Assembly: GCA_016788485.1 (NCBI GenBank) | Contig: JAEUSV010000040.1 | Location: forward strand, 1-39,812 | From: Flavobacteriales bacterium | GTDB lineage: Bacteria > Bacteroidota > Bacteroidia > Flavobacteriales_F > PHOS-HE28 | Direction: 5' to 3' | DNA length: 39,812 nt | The notes under the pieces: generated by a model | What the model was told of the DNA's origin: nothing | The model's input: only the letters and a program-made list of their open reading frames with translations | Database searches by the model: none | Position numbers and translations under genes: made by a program | Shown: positions 26,195 to 34,836 of the stretch, piece after piece | Layout of the letters: each line of letters begins with the position of its first letter | How positions within the stretch are numbered: position 1 is the first letter of the stretch

Positions 26195-27169
26195 GTGCGG
26201 ATGCCCGTTCCGCCGGAGCGCACCGCCACCTACCTTCGCCCTATCGACCGCGACCTCACATACGCCGCCATCGACATCGGCTCGAACGCCGTGCGCCTGC
26301 TGGTGGGCGAGGTGATCGAGCGCGAGGACCATCCCATCATCAAGAAACAGACGCTCGTGCGCGTGCCCATCCGCCTGGGCGAGGACGTGTTCGACAGCGG
26401 CGCCATCAGCAACGCCAAGCGCGACTACCTGATCAAGACGCTGAAGGCCTTCCGCCTGCTGAGCGAGGTGTACGGCGTGCGCTACATGCGCTGCTGTGCC
26501 ACCAGCGCCATGCGCGAGGCCACCAACAGCGACGAGGTGCGCACGCGCGTGGAGATGGAGAGCGGCGTGCACATCGAGACCATCGCCGGCAAGCTCGAGG
26601 CCGACCTGATCGTGAGCACCTTCTGGACCCAGGACCTGCTGAAGGACCGCAGCTACCTCTACATCGACGTGGGCGGCGGCAGCACCGAGCTCACCTGGCT
26701 GGAGAAGGGCCACCGCGTGAAGAGCGCGAGCTTCAAGGTGGGCACCGTGCGCACGCTGAAGGGCAAGGTGAACCCCGGCGTGTGGGACGACATCCGGGCC
26801 TTCCTCGAAGACCTGCGCAAGGAGCATGGGCAGCTGATGGCGATCGGTACGGGCGGCAACATCAACCGCATCTTCAAGGAGAACGGCAACCTCTTCGGCG
26901 AGCCGCTCACGCACGCCGACATCCAGCGCCAGCGCGACCGGATCGCCGGCTTCAGCTACGAGGACCGCATCAAGCTGCTGCGCCTGCGCCCCGACCGCGC
27001 GGACGTGATCATCCCCGCCGCCGACATCTTCCTGCGCATCCTGGCCGATGCGGAGATCGAGGAGATCTTCGTTCCCAAGGTGGGCCTGGCCGATGGGATC
27101 ATCTACGACCTGTACATGAAGCAGTACGGCCACGTGAAGTACCCGAAGGCCGAGCCGGTGGGGGCCTGA
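26195..27169 (+). CDS. Ppx/GppA family exopolyphosphatase / pppGpp phosphohydrolase-like
   Basis: A protein of 324 residues of the ASKHA-fold Ppx/GppA family, which hydrolyses inorganic polyphosphate or the gamma phosphate of pppGpp. Phosphate-binding motif 1 is AAIDIGSNAVRLLVGEV (from about residue 24), the catalytic-type Glu lies near CCATSAMREATNSDEV, and phosphate motif 2 is YIDVGGGSTELTWLEKG. It has only the two-domain catalytic core, without the HD or C-terminal domains of long Ppx. The start is uncertain: ATGs at 26195 and 26201 give an unusual proline/arginine-rich leader, and TACCTTCG (26231-26238), which looks like a promoter element, is inside the frame. Confidence 0.9.
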   Translation: MRMPVPPERTATYLRPIDRDLTYAAIDIGSNAVRLLVGEVIEREDHPIIKKQTLVRVPIRLGEDVFDSGAISNAKRDYLIKTLKAFRLLSEVYGVRYMRCCATSAMREATNSDEVRTRVEMESGVHIETIAGKLEADLIVSTFWTQDLLKDRSYLYIDVGGGSTELTWLEKGHRVKSASFKVGTVRTLKGKVNPGVWDDIRAFLEDLRKEHGQLMAIGTGGNINRIFKENGNLFGEPLTHADIQRQRDRIAGFSYEDRIKLLRLRPDRADVIIPAADIFLRILADAEIEEIFVPKVGLADGIIYDLYMKQYGHVKYPKAEPVGA

Positions 27170-27403
27170 GCAAGCTTCAAGTCGCAAGTGTCCATGCCAT
27201 CGCCGGAGGCTACGGCAGGCGAGGCAAGTGACAAGGGAACAAGTTCGTCGGGGCCGATGCTGGGCTGAGCTCCTCCCCTATGCATCGCAGCAAGACGGTT
27301 CCGCGCGACCCAGGTCCTCCCATGCCTTTGCACTGGATGAGCGGCAACCGCGCGTGCCGACCGGCGCCAATGGGAAGCCTTACCCTTCGATCTTCGTGAT
27401 TCG
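27170..27403. other. Intergenic region without a recognised gene
   Basis: 234 nt between the Ppx/GppA gene and the 4-TM protein gene. I see no coding pattern. It contains a G/C-rich stretch with short inverted arms (CGCCGGAGGCTACGGCAGGCG, about 27199-27219 region) that could be a dispersed intergenic repeat, and a candidate promoter element TACCCTTCG (27381-27389) 14 nt before the next start, with one extra base relative to TAnnTTCG. Confidence 0.4.
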
Positions 27404-27976
27404 ATGAGCAACAAGGCGATCAAGGCCAAGGCGGAGGAGCTCTTGTCCTTCGGCATCCCCAAGCAGCAGGTGTTCGACAACCTGGTGCTGCAGTTCCCCG
27501 AGGCCAAGCCGAAGAAGGTGGCCGAGGTGGTGCGCTACATGCCCTCGTTGCTGGCCCGTGAGCGCTACCGTATCCTGCATCTCGCCCTCTTGGGCCTGAT
27601 CGCGGCGTCCGCAATGCTGCGTCTGGCACGCCCTCTGTTGAACGGGGTCATCGGCATGGACCAGGCCACGGCCTACCTGAGCCTTGTTCCTATCGCCTCG
27701 CTGCTGATGGGGTATAGCCTGTACCGGTGGCAGGGGCAGGTCTTCGAATGGGTCGGCTGGGGCAACGCGGTGGGGGTCTTCGGTCTGTTGAACGACCTGA
27801 GCCATTTCGTGAAGGACGGCGGGGATCCGTGGACCTTGTCCGGGCGCCTCCTGAGCGTTTCCATCGGGGCCGTGGCGCTCTACCTCGCCTATCGTGTGTT
27901 CACCAAGCCGAAGATGGAGAAGGACCCGATGACAGGTGCGGAGCGTGCGGTGTTCCAGGAGGAGGGGATGTTCTGA
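27404..27976 (+). CDS. Four-TM membrane protein, unassigned
   Basis: A 190-residue protein. The cytoplasmic N-terminus (1-50) is a charged helical hairpin (KAKAEELLSFGIPKQQVFDN, PKKVAEVVRYMPS) resembling a small helix-turn-helix or oligomerisation motif. Four membrane segments follow at about 56-76, 88-108, 115-132 and 146-164, then a short charged tail (KPKMEKDPMTGAERAVFQEE). No family recognised. ATG at 27404 is preceded by a promoter-like TACCCTTCG. Confidence 0.8.
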   Translation: MSNKAIKAKAEELLSFGIPKQQVFDNLVLQFPEAKPKKVAEVVRYMPSLLARERYRILHLALLGLIAASAMLRLARPLLNGVIGMDQATAYLSLVPIASLLMGYSLYRWQGQVFEWVGWGNAVGVFGLLNDLSHFVKDGGDPWTLSGRLLSVSIGAVALYLAYRVFTKPKMEKDPMTGAERAVFQEEGMF

Positions 27977-28002
27977 GCCCGGGCTCATGCCCGGATGCCG
28001 GG
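27974..28002. terminator. Nested alternative hairpins between convergent genes
   Basis: The sequence can form either CCGGGC-TCAT-GCCCGG (27978-27993) or GCCCGG-ATG-CCGGGC (27988-28002), two perfect 6-bp hairpins sharing the middle arm, and also contains the palindrome GAGCCCGGGCTC (27974-27985). It lies between the stops at 27976 and 28013, fitting a bidirectional terminator, though without a clear T tract. Confidence 0.45.
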
Positions 28003-28012
28003 CAGGAGGAGA

Positions 28013-28918
28013 TCACTCCTTCACCCATGTCACGCCCATCACCGCGCCCTGCGGATCGCTCACGGCGATGCGGTAAAGGCCCGCAGGTAACGCTTCCGTG
28101 CCAACTACCGGTCGTGCCTCCGAAGTGCGCTGCTGCAGCACCATGCGGCCCGTGGCATCGAAGAGCGTGATGGTGTGCGGACCGCCCGGCAGATGCATGG
28201 AGAACCGTTCACCGCCGGGGTTCGGGAACACAGTGAGGTCCCCCATCGCTGTCTCCGGCAACGCGGTGACGGAACCACAACCGAAGGTCCAGTCCGGTGC
28301 GCGGTAGTCGATTTGGCTGTCATCGTAGCACCGCAGCGACTCGCCATGCTCAATGATCAGGCAAGCGCCAGGAAGGATGGTGAAGCCTCCGAGGTAGCCC
28401 AAGCGCTCGATCACCGGGTAAAGTGGCCACGCGGGGTCGCCGTTCGCTTGGAGAAAGGTCATGTCCCATTGGCGCAGTGGCACTCCGTCGATCACTACCA
28501 CGCTGGTATCGACCACTTCCAACATGCCTTCCAGGCCGTCCATGCAGACCGAATCCGCACCCGGTGGGAACCAGCGGTCACCGATCACCGCATCGAACCG
28601 GTACAGGGTATCCCAAGCGGGCTGGCCGTTCCATGATACACGGGTGAACACCACACTGTCCTGGACAGCGGTGTAGACCATCTCATCGATTGCGAACGTA
28701 TCGTTCGCCAGGTAGTCGATCACCACGCCCGCCTCATGGATCCGTTGCGCTGAAAGACCGTCAATGACCGTATCACCGAGATAGGTCCGGACGACGTGAC
28801 CATCGACCGCGAAAGCCTGGATCGCGAAGTTCCACCGGGCCCCTGGCGGGCACCAGCTTTGGGCCTGCGCCAGCGAAGCCGCCAGCAAGAACAGGTGGAG
28901 GATCAGCGCTCGCGCCAC
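28013..28918 (-). CDS. Small secreted protein with T9SS sorting domain (paralogue 1)
   Basis: A 301-residue protein: signal peptide (MARALILHLFLLAASLAQAQ), an N-terminal domain beginning SWCPPGARWNF with a dozen beta strands and a few paired cysteines (VCMDGLEG, LRCYDDS, FGCGSV), and a C-terminal T9SS type A sorting domain (LTVFPNPGGERFSMHLPGG, HTITLFDATGRMVLQQRT, ending TWVKE). It is clearly paralogous to the gene at 37563-38471, sharing the start of the mature protein, the WDTLYxFxxVxGDxWxPP segment and almost the whole sorting domain. Function unknown. TAGCTTTA (28930-28923) ends 4 nt before the ATG. Confidence 0.88.
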   Translation of the reverse strand: MARALILHLFLLAASLAQAQSWCPPGARWNFAIQAFAVDGHVVRTYLGDTVIDGLSAQRIHEAGVVIDYLANDTFAIDEMVYTAVQDSVVFTRVSWNGQPAWDTLYRFDAVIGDRWFPPGADSVCMDGLEGMLEVVDTSVVVIDGVPLRQWDMTFLQANGDPAWPLYPVIERLGYLGGFTILPGACLIIEHGESLRCYDDSQIDYRAPDWTFGCGSVTALPETAMGDLTVFPNPGGERFSMHLPGGPHTITLFDATGRMVLQQRTSEARPVVGTEALPAGLYRIAVSDPQGAVMGVTWVKE

Positions 28919-28922
28919 GGTC

Positions 28923-28930
28923 TAAAGCTA
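28923..28930 (-). promoter_or_regulatory. -7-like element for the small T9SS gene
   Basis: Minus strand TAGCTTTA (one mismatch from TAnnTTTG) with a 4-nt gap to the ATG, the same geometry as the S8 protease gene. Confidence 0.4.
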
Positions 28931-29029
28931 AGGTCATCCCTTGGACAGCTCATCCCGTCGCATCGCTGCCCCGCCTACTTTCTGACCAGCATCAACAATG
29001 AAGGAGCGCACACCTGCGAACTTCGTTCC

Positions 29030-29287
29030 GTGCGCATCCTGTCGACCGTCCTGTTGACGATGCTGCTGGCTGCTTGCAGCCGGGGCCAGGACAGCAAGCA
29101 CATCGCCCCGAAGTGGGCGAACAACCTATTCACCATCACCGAACTGCCCGGTGAAGCCATGCGGCCTAACTCACCGCACCAAGGCGGCATCGGTGTCCCG
29201 ATCACGCCGAGGCGCCCTGCCGGAACTGCCCGGGCGTTACCCCGACCATCTTCCGGAACAGCCGGCAGAAGTAGTTGGGATCGCTGA
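29030..29287 (+). pseudogene. Possible small lipoprotein or 5' gene remnant
   Basis: From a GTG at 29030 the frame reads VRILSTVLLTMLLAACSRGQDS, a good lipoprotein signal with lipobox LAAC, then KWANNLFTITELPGEAMRPN. The frame stays open to 29287, but after 29202 it runs antisense into the end of the AraC gene, where the composition no longer looks coding. It may be a truncated lipoprotein gene whose 3' part was lost when the AraC module arrived, or a chance ORF. No family recognised. Confidence 0.3.
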
Positions 29288-30125
29288 AGCCGCTGGCGTA
29301 GCACACCTCCTTGATGGGGACCGATGGGTCCATCAGCAGGCGCTTCGCATACCCGATGCGCTCGTGCAGCACCAGCTGGTTCGGCCCCATGCCGAACTGA
29401 TCGGTGAAGGCGCGGTAGAAGGCGCTGCGGCTCATGCCGGCCAGTTCGCACAGCTTCTGCACGGCGATGGGCTCGGTGAGGTTCCTGCGGATGTGCTCCA
29501 CCACGGCCTTGAAGCGCAGGTTCCATGGCGCATCGGCCCCGTTGTGGAACACGTCGGCGCGGTTCTGCAGGCGGATGATGGCCAGCACGATCTCCTTGAT
29601 CAGCAGGTCGGCGAGGATGTCCTTCAGCGGATCGGTGCCGCTGAGCACGCGCACCATACGGTCGCTGAGCCGCGCCAGCTCCTCATCGTTCTGCAGGAAG
29701 GCCCTGTCGGGGTCGACGCTCCAGGCATGGCCATCGGGCATCGGCCGCTGCTCGTTCAGGTAGTCCAGCTGCCGTGTGAAGTGGGCCTGCTCGATCACCA
29801 GGGCGGTGCATTGCGTGGGCTTCCACGGCGTGGCATCGGGGAAGTCGATGTCCATGGCCCCGTTGTGCGGCACGAGCACGGTCTGTCCGGGCACATAGTC
29901 CAGCACACGCTGTTCACCGCCCATGTGCAGGCCCTTGCGGCCGCGCAGCATGCTGGTGATGGTGAAGCCCTCGAAGGTGAGGTGGATGTTGCGGGCCACC
30001 TGCCGCGTCTCGAACACATTGAGCTCACAGCGCTCCAGCGTGTAGGCACGCCGGTGTTCGATGGTGGTGCTCACGCGCGCCTCGGGGGTGAGGGCGACCG
30101 GCGTCAAGTGGCAGGGCTGTTCCAT
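29202..30125 (-). CDS. AraC family transcriptional regulator
   Basis: A 307-residue regulator. The N-terminal about 200 residues form a cupin-like sensing domain (NIHLTFEGFTITSMLRGRKG, VPGQTVLVPHNGAMDIDFP). The C-terminal AraC domain (about 210-305) has two HTHs: PIAVQKLCELAGMSRSAFYR and PIKEVCYASGFSDPNYFCRL, followed by the typical FRKMVGVTPGQFRQ end. It is divergent from an aldehyde dehydrogenase gene, the usual arrangement for a local regulator. TACCTTGG (30144-30137) is a probable -7 element 11 nt before the start and a TGACCT/AGGTCA dyad lies directly upstream of it. Confidence 0.93.
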   Translation of the reverse strand: MEQPCHLTPVALTPEARVSTTIEHRRAYTLERCELNVFETRQVARNIHLTFEGFTITSMLRGRKGLHMGGEQRVLDYVPGQTVLVPHNGAMDIDFPDATPWKPTQCTALVIEQAHFTRQLDYLNEQRPMPDGHAWSVDPDRAFLQNDEELARLSDRMVRVLSGTDPLKDILADLLIKEIVLAIIRLQNRADVFHNGADAPWNLRFKAVVEHIRRNLTEPIAVQKLCELAGMSRSAFYRAFTDQFGMGPNQLVLHERIGYAKRLLMDPSVPIKEVCYASGFSDPNYFCRLFRKMVGVTPGQFRQGASA

Positions 30126-30163
30126 GGCGCTCCACCCAAGGTAGCTGCTCCGGGCACGGGCAT

Positions 30164-30180
30164 GACCTGACGAAGGTCAC
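30164..30180. promoter_or_regulatory. Dyad operator between araC-like gene and aldehyde dehydrogenase gene
   Basis: TGACCT-N5-AGGTCA, a perfect 6-5-6 dyad in the 144-bp divergent region. Its centre is about 39 nt upstream of the likely start of the AraC-family transcript, overlapping the -33 area. AraC proteins more often bind direct repeats, so the binding protein is not certain. Confidence 0.4.
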
Positions 30181-30269
30181 TTGGGACGAATGTGCTGTTC
30201 GCTGGGACGGCGATGAAGGTGGCCCGGTGCCATGCGCCTTCACCTTGGCGGACCTAAAACACCCTGATC

Positions 30270-31802
<1,533 letters not shown>

Positions 31803-31821
31803 GAAGCTGAAGAGAGCGTGT

Positions 31822-31868
31822 GTGAAAGAGTGAGAGGGTGAAAGGGGCGAGCTCCTTCACTCTTTCGC
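31822..31868 (+). terminator. Hairpin after the aldehyde dehydrogenase gene
   Basis: Arms 31822-31833 (GTGAAAGAGTGA) and 31857-31868 (TCACTCTTTCGC) pair over 12 positions, one of them a G-U in RNA, with a 23-nt loop. It lies 20 nt after the ALDH stop and before DUF779. No T tract follows, so it may act as an attenuator or RNA-processing stem rather than a full terminator. Confidence 0.35.
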
Positions 31869-31919
31869 TCCTTCACTACATCTCCCGCTCATCCTCACCC
31901 CTCCGCACCTCCCCGCCAC

Positions 31920-32381
31920 ATGCTCACCTCCATCACCTTCTTCGATCCCGCGCAGTACACCATGGAACCGGCGCCCATCCCCCGCATCACCGCCACGTTC
32001 GAGGCGCTGGACCTGCTGGAGGTGATCCGCGCCGCCCATGGCCCGGTGGTCTTCCACCAGAGCGGTGGCTGCTGCGATGGGTCACAGCCCATGTGTTTCC
32101 CGGTTGATGAGTTCAAGATGGGCACGCAGGACGTGAAGCTCGGCGAGATCGACGGTGCGGGCTTCTGGATGCATGCCGAGCAGTTCGAATACTGGAAGCA
32201 CTGCCAGCTCACCCTTGACGTGGTGACCGGCCGCGGCAGCAGCTTCAGCTTGGAGATCCCCTACGGCAAGCGCTTCCATATCCGCTCGCGGCTGTTCACG
32301 GAGGAGGAGTTGCAGCGGGTCTTGCCCCCCGGTGGATCAGTGCCGCCGCAGCGCCCAGTAGACAAGCCGGCAGGGGGATAG
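31920..32381 (+). CDS. DUF779 domain protein (aldehyde dehydrogenase partner)
   Basis: A protein of up to 153 residues with the DUF779 signature: VFHQSGGCCDGSQPMCF, then QDVKLGEIDGAGFWMHAEQF, EYWKHCQLTLDVVTGRG and FSLEIPYGKRFHIRSRLFTEEE. The paired cysteines in SGGCCDG and PMC suggest a metal or redox site. The family is nearly always next to an acetaldehyde-type ALDH, as here, but its activity is not established. The start may be 31920 or the in-frame ATG at 31962, which gives a length closer to the family norm; the C-terminal tail (PPGGSVPPQRPVDKPAGG) is longer than usual. Confidence 0.85.
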   Translation: MLTSITFFDPAQYTMEPAPIPRITATFEALDLLEVIRAAHGPVVFHQSGGCCDGSQPMCFPVDEFKMGTQDVKLGEIDGAGFWMHAEQFEYWKHCQLTLDVVTGRGSSFSLEIPYGKRFHIRSRLFTEEELQRVLPPGGSVPPQRPVDKPAGG

Positions 32382-32407
32382 AGCTGCAGTACGGCCAGCC
32401 CCGCCGC

Positions 32408-33652
32408 TCAATGCGGCAGGAAGAAACCCCAGTACGCGCACCCGACCAGCACGGGTAGCAAGAGGACCAGCGCAGGGAATAATGGCCACCGCTCGCTCCG
32501 GTGCCGGCGCAACCTAAGGACCAGCACCACCACCACCACGAGCAGGAAGTAGGGCAGCGCGGCCAGCGCGGGATGCGCATCGCCCAGGCCGAAGTAGAAG
32601 ACCTGCTCCAACGTGAGCAGCACGCCCACCAGCCCCACCAGGGCCACCAGCCCGAGACCGGCCAGCACCAGAGGCCAGTTCGCGCGCACCGGGAGCCGGC
32701 GCAAGCGGCGCATCGCGTTCACGAGCGCCCACACGCCGAGGATGACGCCCCACAATACCGCCAGCCCACCCCATCCCATCAGGCTCCAGAACAGCCAGCG
32801 GTCGTGGAAGGGCGTGCGGTAGGCCTGCAGCGCCAGGAAGGCCTTGTTCGGCGGGAAGAGCGAAGGCAGGTCCAGCGTGTGTACGCCCATCTGAAGTTCC
32901 TCGCGCAGGTCGAAGGTGATCCGGTGGTCGTAGTCGTGGTAGAAGGCCAGGTGCACCTGGCCGCTGTCGGGTTCGAAGAGCGTGCTGAAGAAGGTGCCGT
33001 TCCCCAGGAACTTCCGGCAGGACCGCATGCCCTCCAGCACGGACCATGCACCATCGACCGTCGGCGCCACACCCGCCTTCAGCAGCTCGCGGCCCTGTTG
33101 CACGCGAGGGATGGGGATCGCATCGTGGTCCGTGCCACCGTCCAGCCGCCAGTTACCCACCGCGAAGTACGGCTCGTCGCCCAAGAGGATGGTGTCGTTC
33201 TGCACCACGGCATACCGGCCCTGCGCATCGGCCAGGAAGATCATGCTCTTGTGCAGGAGGATCAGGTCATGCTTCTGCAGGAAGGCGACCGCTTCCGGCA
33301 CATCGCGGCATTGCTCCAGCACCCGGTTGGTCAGTTCGCTGAACTCCAGCGCCGGTTTGCCCGGTGAAGGCACCATGTCCTTCGGCTGGACCGTGAGACC
33401 GTCGAACACCAGTCCGGCCTCGTTCATGCCCAGCTGATCGATCCAGGGCATGTACGGGTGGCCCCGCCAACTGCTGAAGTACACCGCGCCGAGCCGTCCG
33501 GCCTCGCCGGGCACGAAGCGCACGCGTCCATGCACGCACCACGAATCCTCGTTGTTGCCCACGAAGGTGCGGCCGCCCTCGTGGAGGAGGAAGGCGGTGC
33601 ATGGGCGGGCTATCAAGGGCAGGCCGACGGCGAGCAGCAGGATCCAACGCAT
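32408..33652 (-). CDS. Ntn-hydrolase (linear amide C-N hydrolase type) fused to a C-terminal membrane domain
   Basis: A 414-residue protein. After a hydrophobic signal (MRWILLLAVGLPLIARP) comes CTAFLLHEGGRTFVGNNEDSW: Cys18 followed by the GNNxDW-like motif is the hallmark of choloylglycine-hydrolase/acyl-CoA:6-APA-acyltransferase-like Ntn hydrolases, in which Cys becomes the N-terminal nucleophile after processing. Further family segments are YMPWIDQLGMNEAGLVFDGL, YAVVQNDTILLGDEPYFAVGNWRL and FSTLFEPDSGQVHLAFYHDY. The last about 120 residues form four membrane helices (WLFWSLMGWGGLAVLWGVIL onwards). ATG at 33658 adds two residues. The frame is open to 33871 but upstream residues are not signal-like. 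Substrate unknown. TACCTTGC (33683-33676) is a possible -7 element. Confidence 0.85.
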   Translation of the reverse strand: MRWILLLAVGLPLIARPCTAFLLHEGGRTFVGNNEDSWCVHGRVRFVPGEAGRLGAVYFSSWRGHPYMPWIDQLGMNEAGLVFDGLTVQPKDMVPSPGKPALEFSELTNRVLEQCRDVPEAVAFLQKHDLILLHKSMIFLADAQGRYAVVQNDTILLGDEPYFAVGNWRLDGGTDHDAIPIPRVQQGRELLKAGVAPTVDGAWSVLEGMRSCRKFLGNGTFFSTLFEPDSGQVHLAFYHDYDHRITFDLREELQMGVHTLDLPSLFPPNKAFLALQAYRTPFHDRWLFWSLMGWGGLAVLWGVILGVWALVNAMRRLRRLPVRANWPLVLAGLGLVALVGLVGVLLTLEQVFYFGLGDAHPALAALPYFLLVVVVVLVLRLRRHRSERWPLFPALVLLLPVLVGCAYWGFFLPH

Positions 33653-33802
33653 GCACATGGAATGAACGAGGCCGGGCAAGGTAACGGAGCACCAACAGCG
33701 TGCTGCCTTGGGCCACCCCGAACGCTTGCCGATGCTGTGGTCGAACCGCCGTAACCAAGTGGCCGGGCGCAACATGGCACACACCCGCTGCAAAGGCATA
33801 GG

Positions 33803-33810
33803 TACCTTCG
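33803..33810 (+). promoter_or_regulatory. -7 element for the second Crp/Fnr gene
   Basis: TACCTTCG, one mismatch from TAnnTTTG, 8 nt before ATG 33819. It supports 33819 over the longer upstream reading frame and predicts a very short or absent leader. Confidence 0.45.
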
Positions 33811-33818
33811 CCATCCTC

Positions 33819-34382
33819 ATGTTCAACGATCTGAGGGAGGAGGACATCAAGCGCGTGCGTGCGGTGCGCAAGGGCCAAGTGCTGCTGCGCCCGGGCGACC
33901 CCGTGAAGCACGGCTACATCGTACGCGAGGGGTGCCTGCGCGCCTATGTGATCGATGCCGCCGGCAAGGAGCACGTACTGCAGTTCGCTCCGGAGGGCTG
34001 GGCCATCGGCGACATGAAGGCCACGATCCGCAAGGAACCCGCCACCCTGTTCGTGGATGCCTTGGAGGACAGCGAGGTGCTGGAGGTGGACATGGACCTG
34101 ATGGAGGATGCGGTGCATGAACGGCCCGAGCTCACCGGCGCCATCCTGAACAAGCTGCGGCGCAACATCGTGGCCCTGAACGAGCGCATCGTGGACCTGA
34201 TGGCCGCCACCGGCGAGGAGCGCTACCTCCGCTTCATGACCACCTACCCCGGCCTCTTCCAGCGCCTGCCGCAGAAGCTCATCGCCAGTTACCTGGGCCT
34301 CACGCCCGAATCGCTGAGCCGCATCCGCAACGGCATCGCCAAGGGCGGCAGCGGGAAGCACAGCGGCCTTGACCGGTCCTGA
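33819..34382 (+). CDS. Crp/Fnr family transcriptional regulator (second)
   Basis: A 187-residue regulator: beta-roll sensing domain (residues about 15-100, GQVLLRPGDPVKHGYIVREG, EHVLQFAPEGWAIGDM), dimer helix (105-125), HTH (150-172) with recognition helix LTPESLSRIRNGIAK carrying Glu164, Ser167 and Arg168 in the FNR-like spacing. There is no cysteine cluster. It is only distantly similar to the regulator at 12756. The frame is open upstream to 33708, but a promoter element at 33803-33810 and the typical MFxxLxxxDI start favour 33819. It is divergent from the Ntn-hydrolase gene and upstream (convergent) of the YceI cluster; any link to either is untested. Confidence 0.88.
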   Translation: MFNDLREEDIKRVRAVRKGQVLLRPGDPVKHGYIVREGCLRAYVIDAAGKEHVLQFAPEGWAIGDMKATIRKEPATLFVDALEDSEVLEVDMDLMEDAVHERPELTGAILNKLRRNIVALNERIVDLMAATGEERYLRFMTTYPGLFQRLPQKLIASYLGLTPESLSRIRNGIAKGGSGKHSGLDRS

Positions 34383-34388
34383 CGCAGC

Positions 34389-34420
34389 GAGGGCGGGAAC
34401 ACCTATGCGCCCCCGCCCTC
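34389..34420. terminator. Hairpin between convergent genes
   Basis: 9-bp stem, arms 34389-34397 (GAGGGCGGG) and 34412-34420, 14-nt loop, between the Crp/Fnr stop (34382) and the stop of the 4-TM protein (34440). No T tract; a bidirectional terminator by position. Confidence 0.45.
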
Positions 34421-34439
34421 CGCGTTCGCCGGATCACGT

Positions 34440-34832
34440 TCAGGCTTGCGCCGGCTCGAACAGCGGTGAGCTCACGTGCCAGAACAGCTGCGGGAACAGG
34501 TGCGTGGGCACGACCATCCCGATGAAGAGCTCAGGCGCTTCCACCGTGAGCGGCAGCGTCATGCCGAAGACGGGTGCGATGGAGGCGAAGGTGAGCACGG
34601 TGAAGATCGCGTTGAACGAGACCTCCGTGCCGCGCTTGACCCAACGGCCCCAGAAATGGCGGCCCAGGCCGGCGAGCAGCACGCCGATGAGCGTGGAGAA
34701 TGCGGCGCCCATGGGGTTGGCCACGCTGCTGAAGTCCACCGCGAGGGCCGCAGAGTAGACCTGCAGGTAGATGATCGCAGCGATGGCGGCGAGCACGCCA
34801 GCGACCACGGCATGGATGAGGTGGGTGCGCAT
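34440..34832 (-). CDS. Small four-TM membrane protein in the yceI operon
   Basis: A 130-residue protein with four membrane segments: residues about 5-28 (IHAVVAGVLAAIAAIIYLQV), 39-57 (NPMGAAFSTLIGVLLAGLG), 70-90 and 103-125 (IGMVVPTHLFPQLFWHVSSP). The last helix has polar and aromatic residues (His, Gln, Trp, His) that could bind a ligand. Family not recognised. It starts 4 nt after the yceI stop on the same strand, so the two are co-transcribed. Confidence 0.8.
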   Translation of the reverse strand: MRTHLIHAVVAGVLAAIAAIIYLQVYSAALAVDFSSVANPMGAAFSTLIGVLLAGLGRHFWGRWVKRGTEVSFNAIFTVLTFASIAPVFGMTLPLTVEAPELFIGMVVPTHLFPQLFWHVSSPLFEPAQA

Positions 34833-34836
34833 GGCC

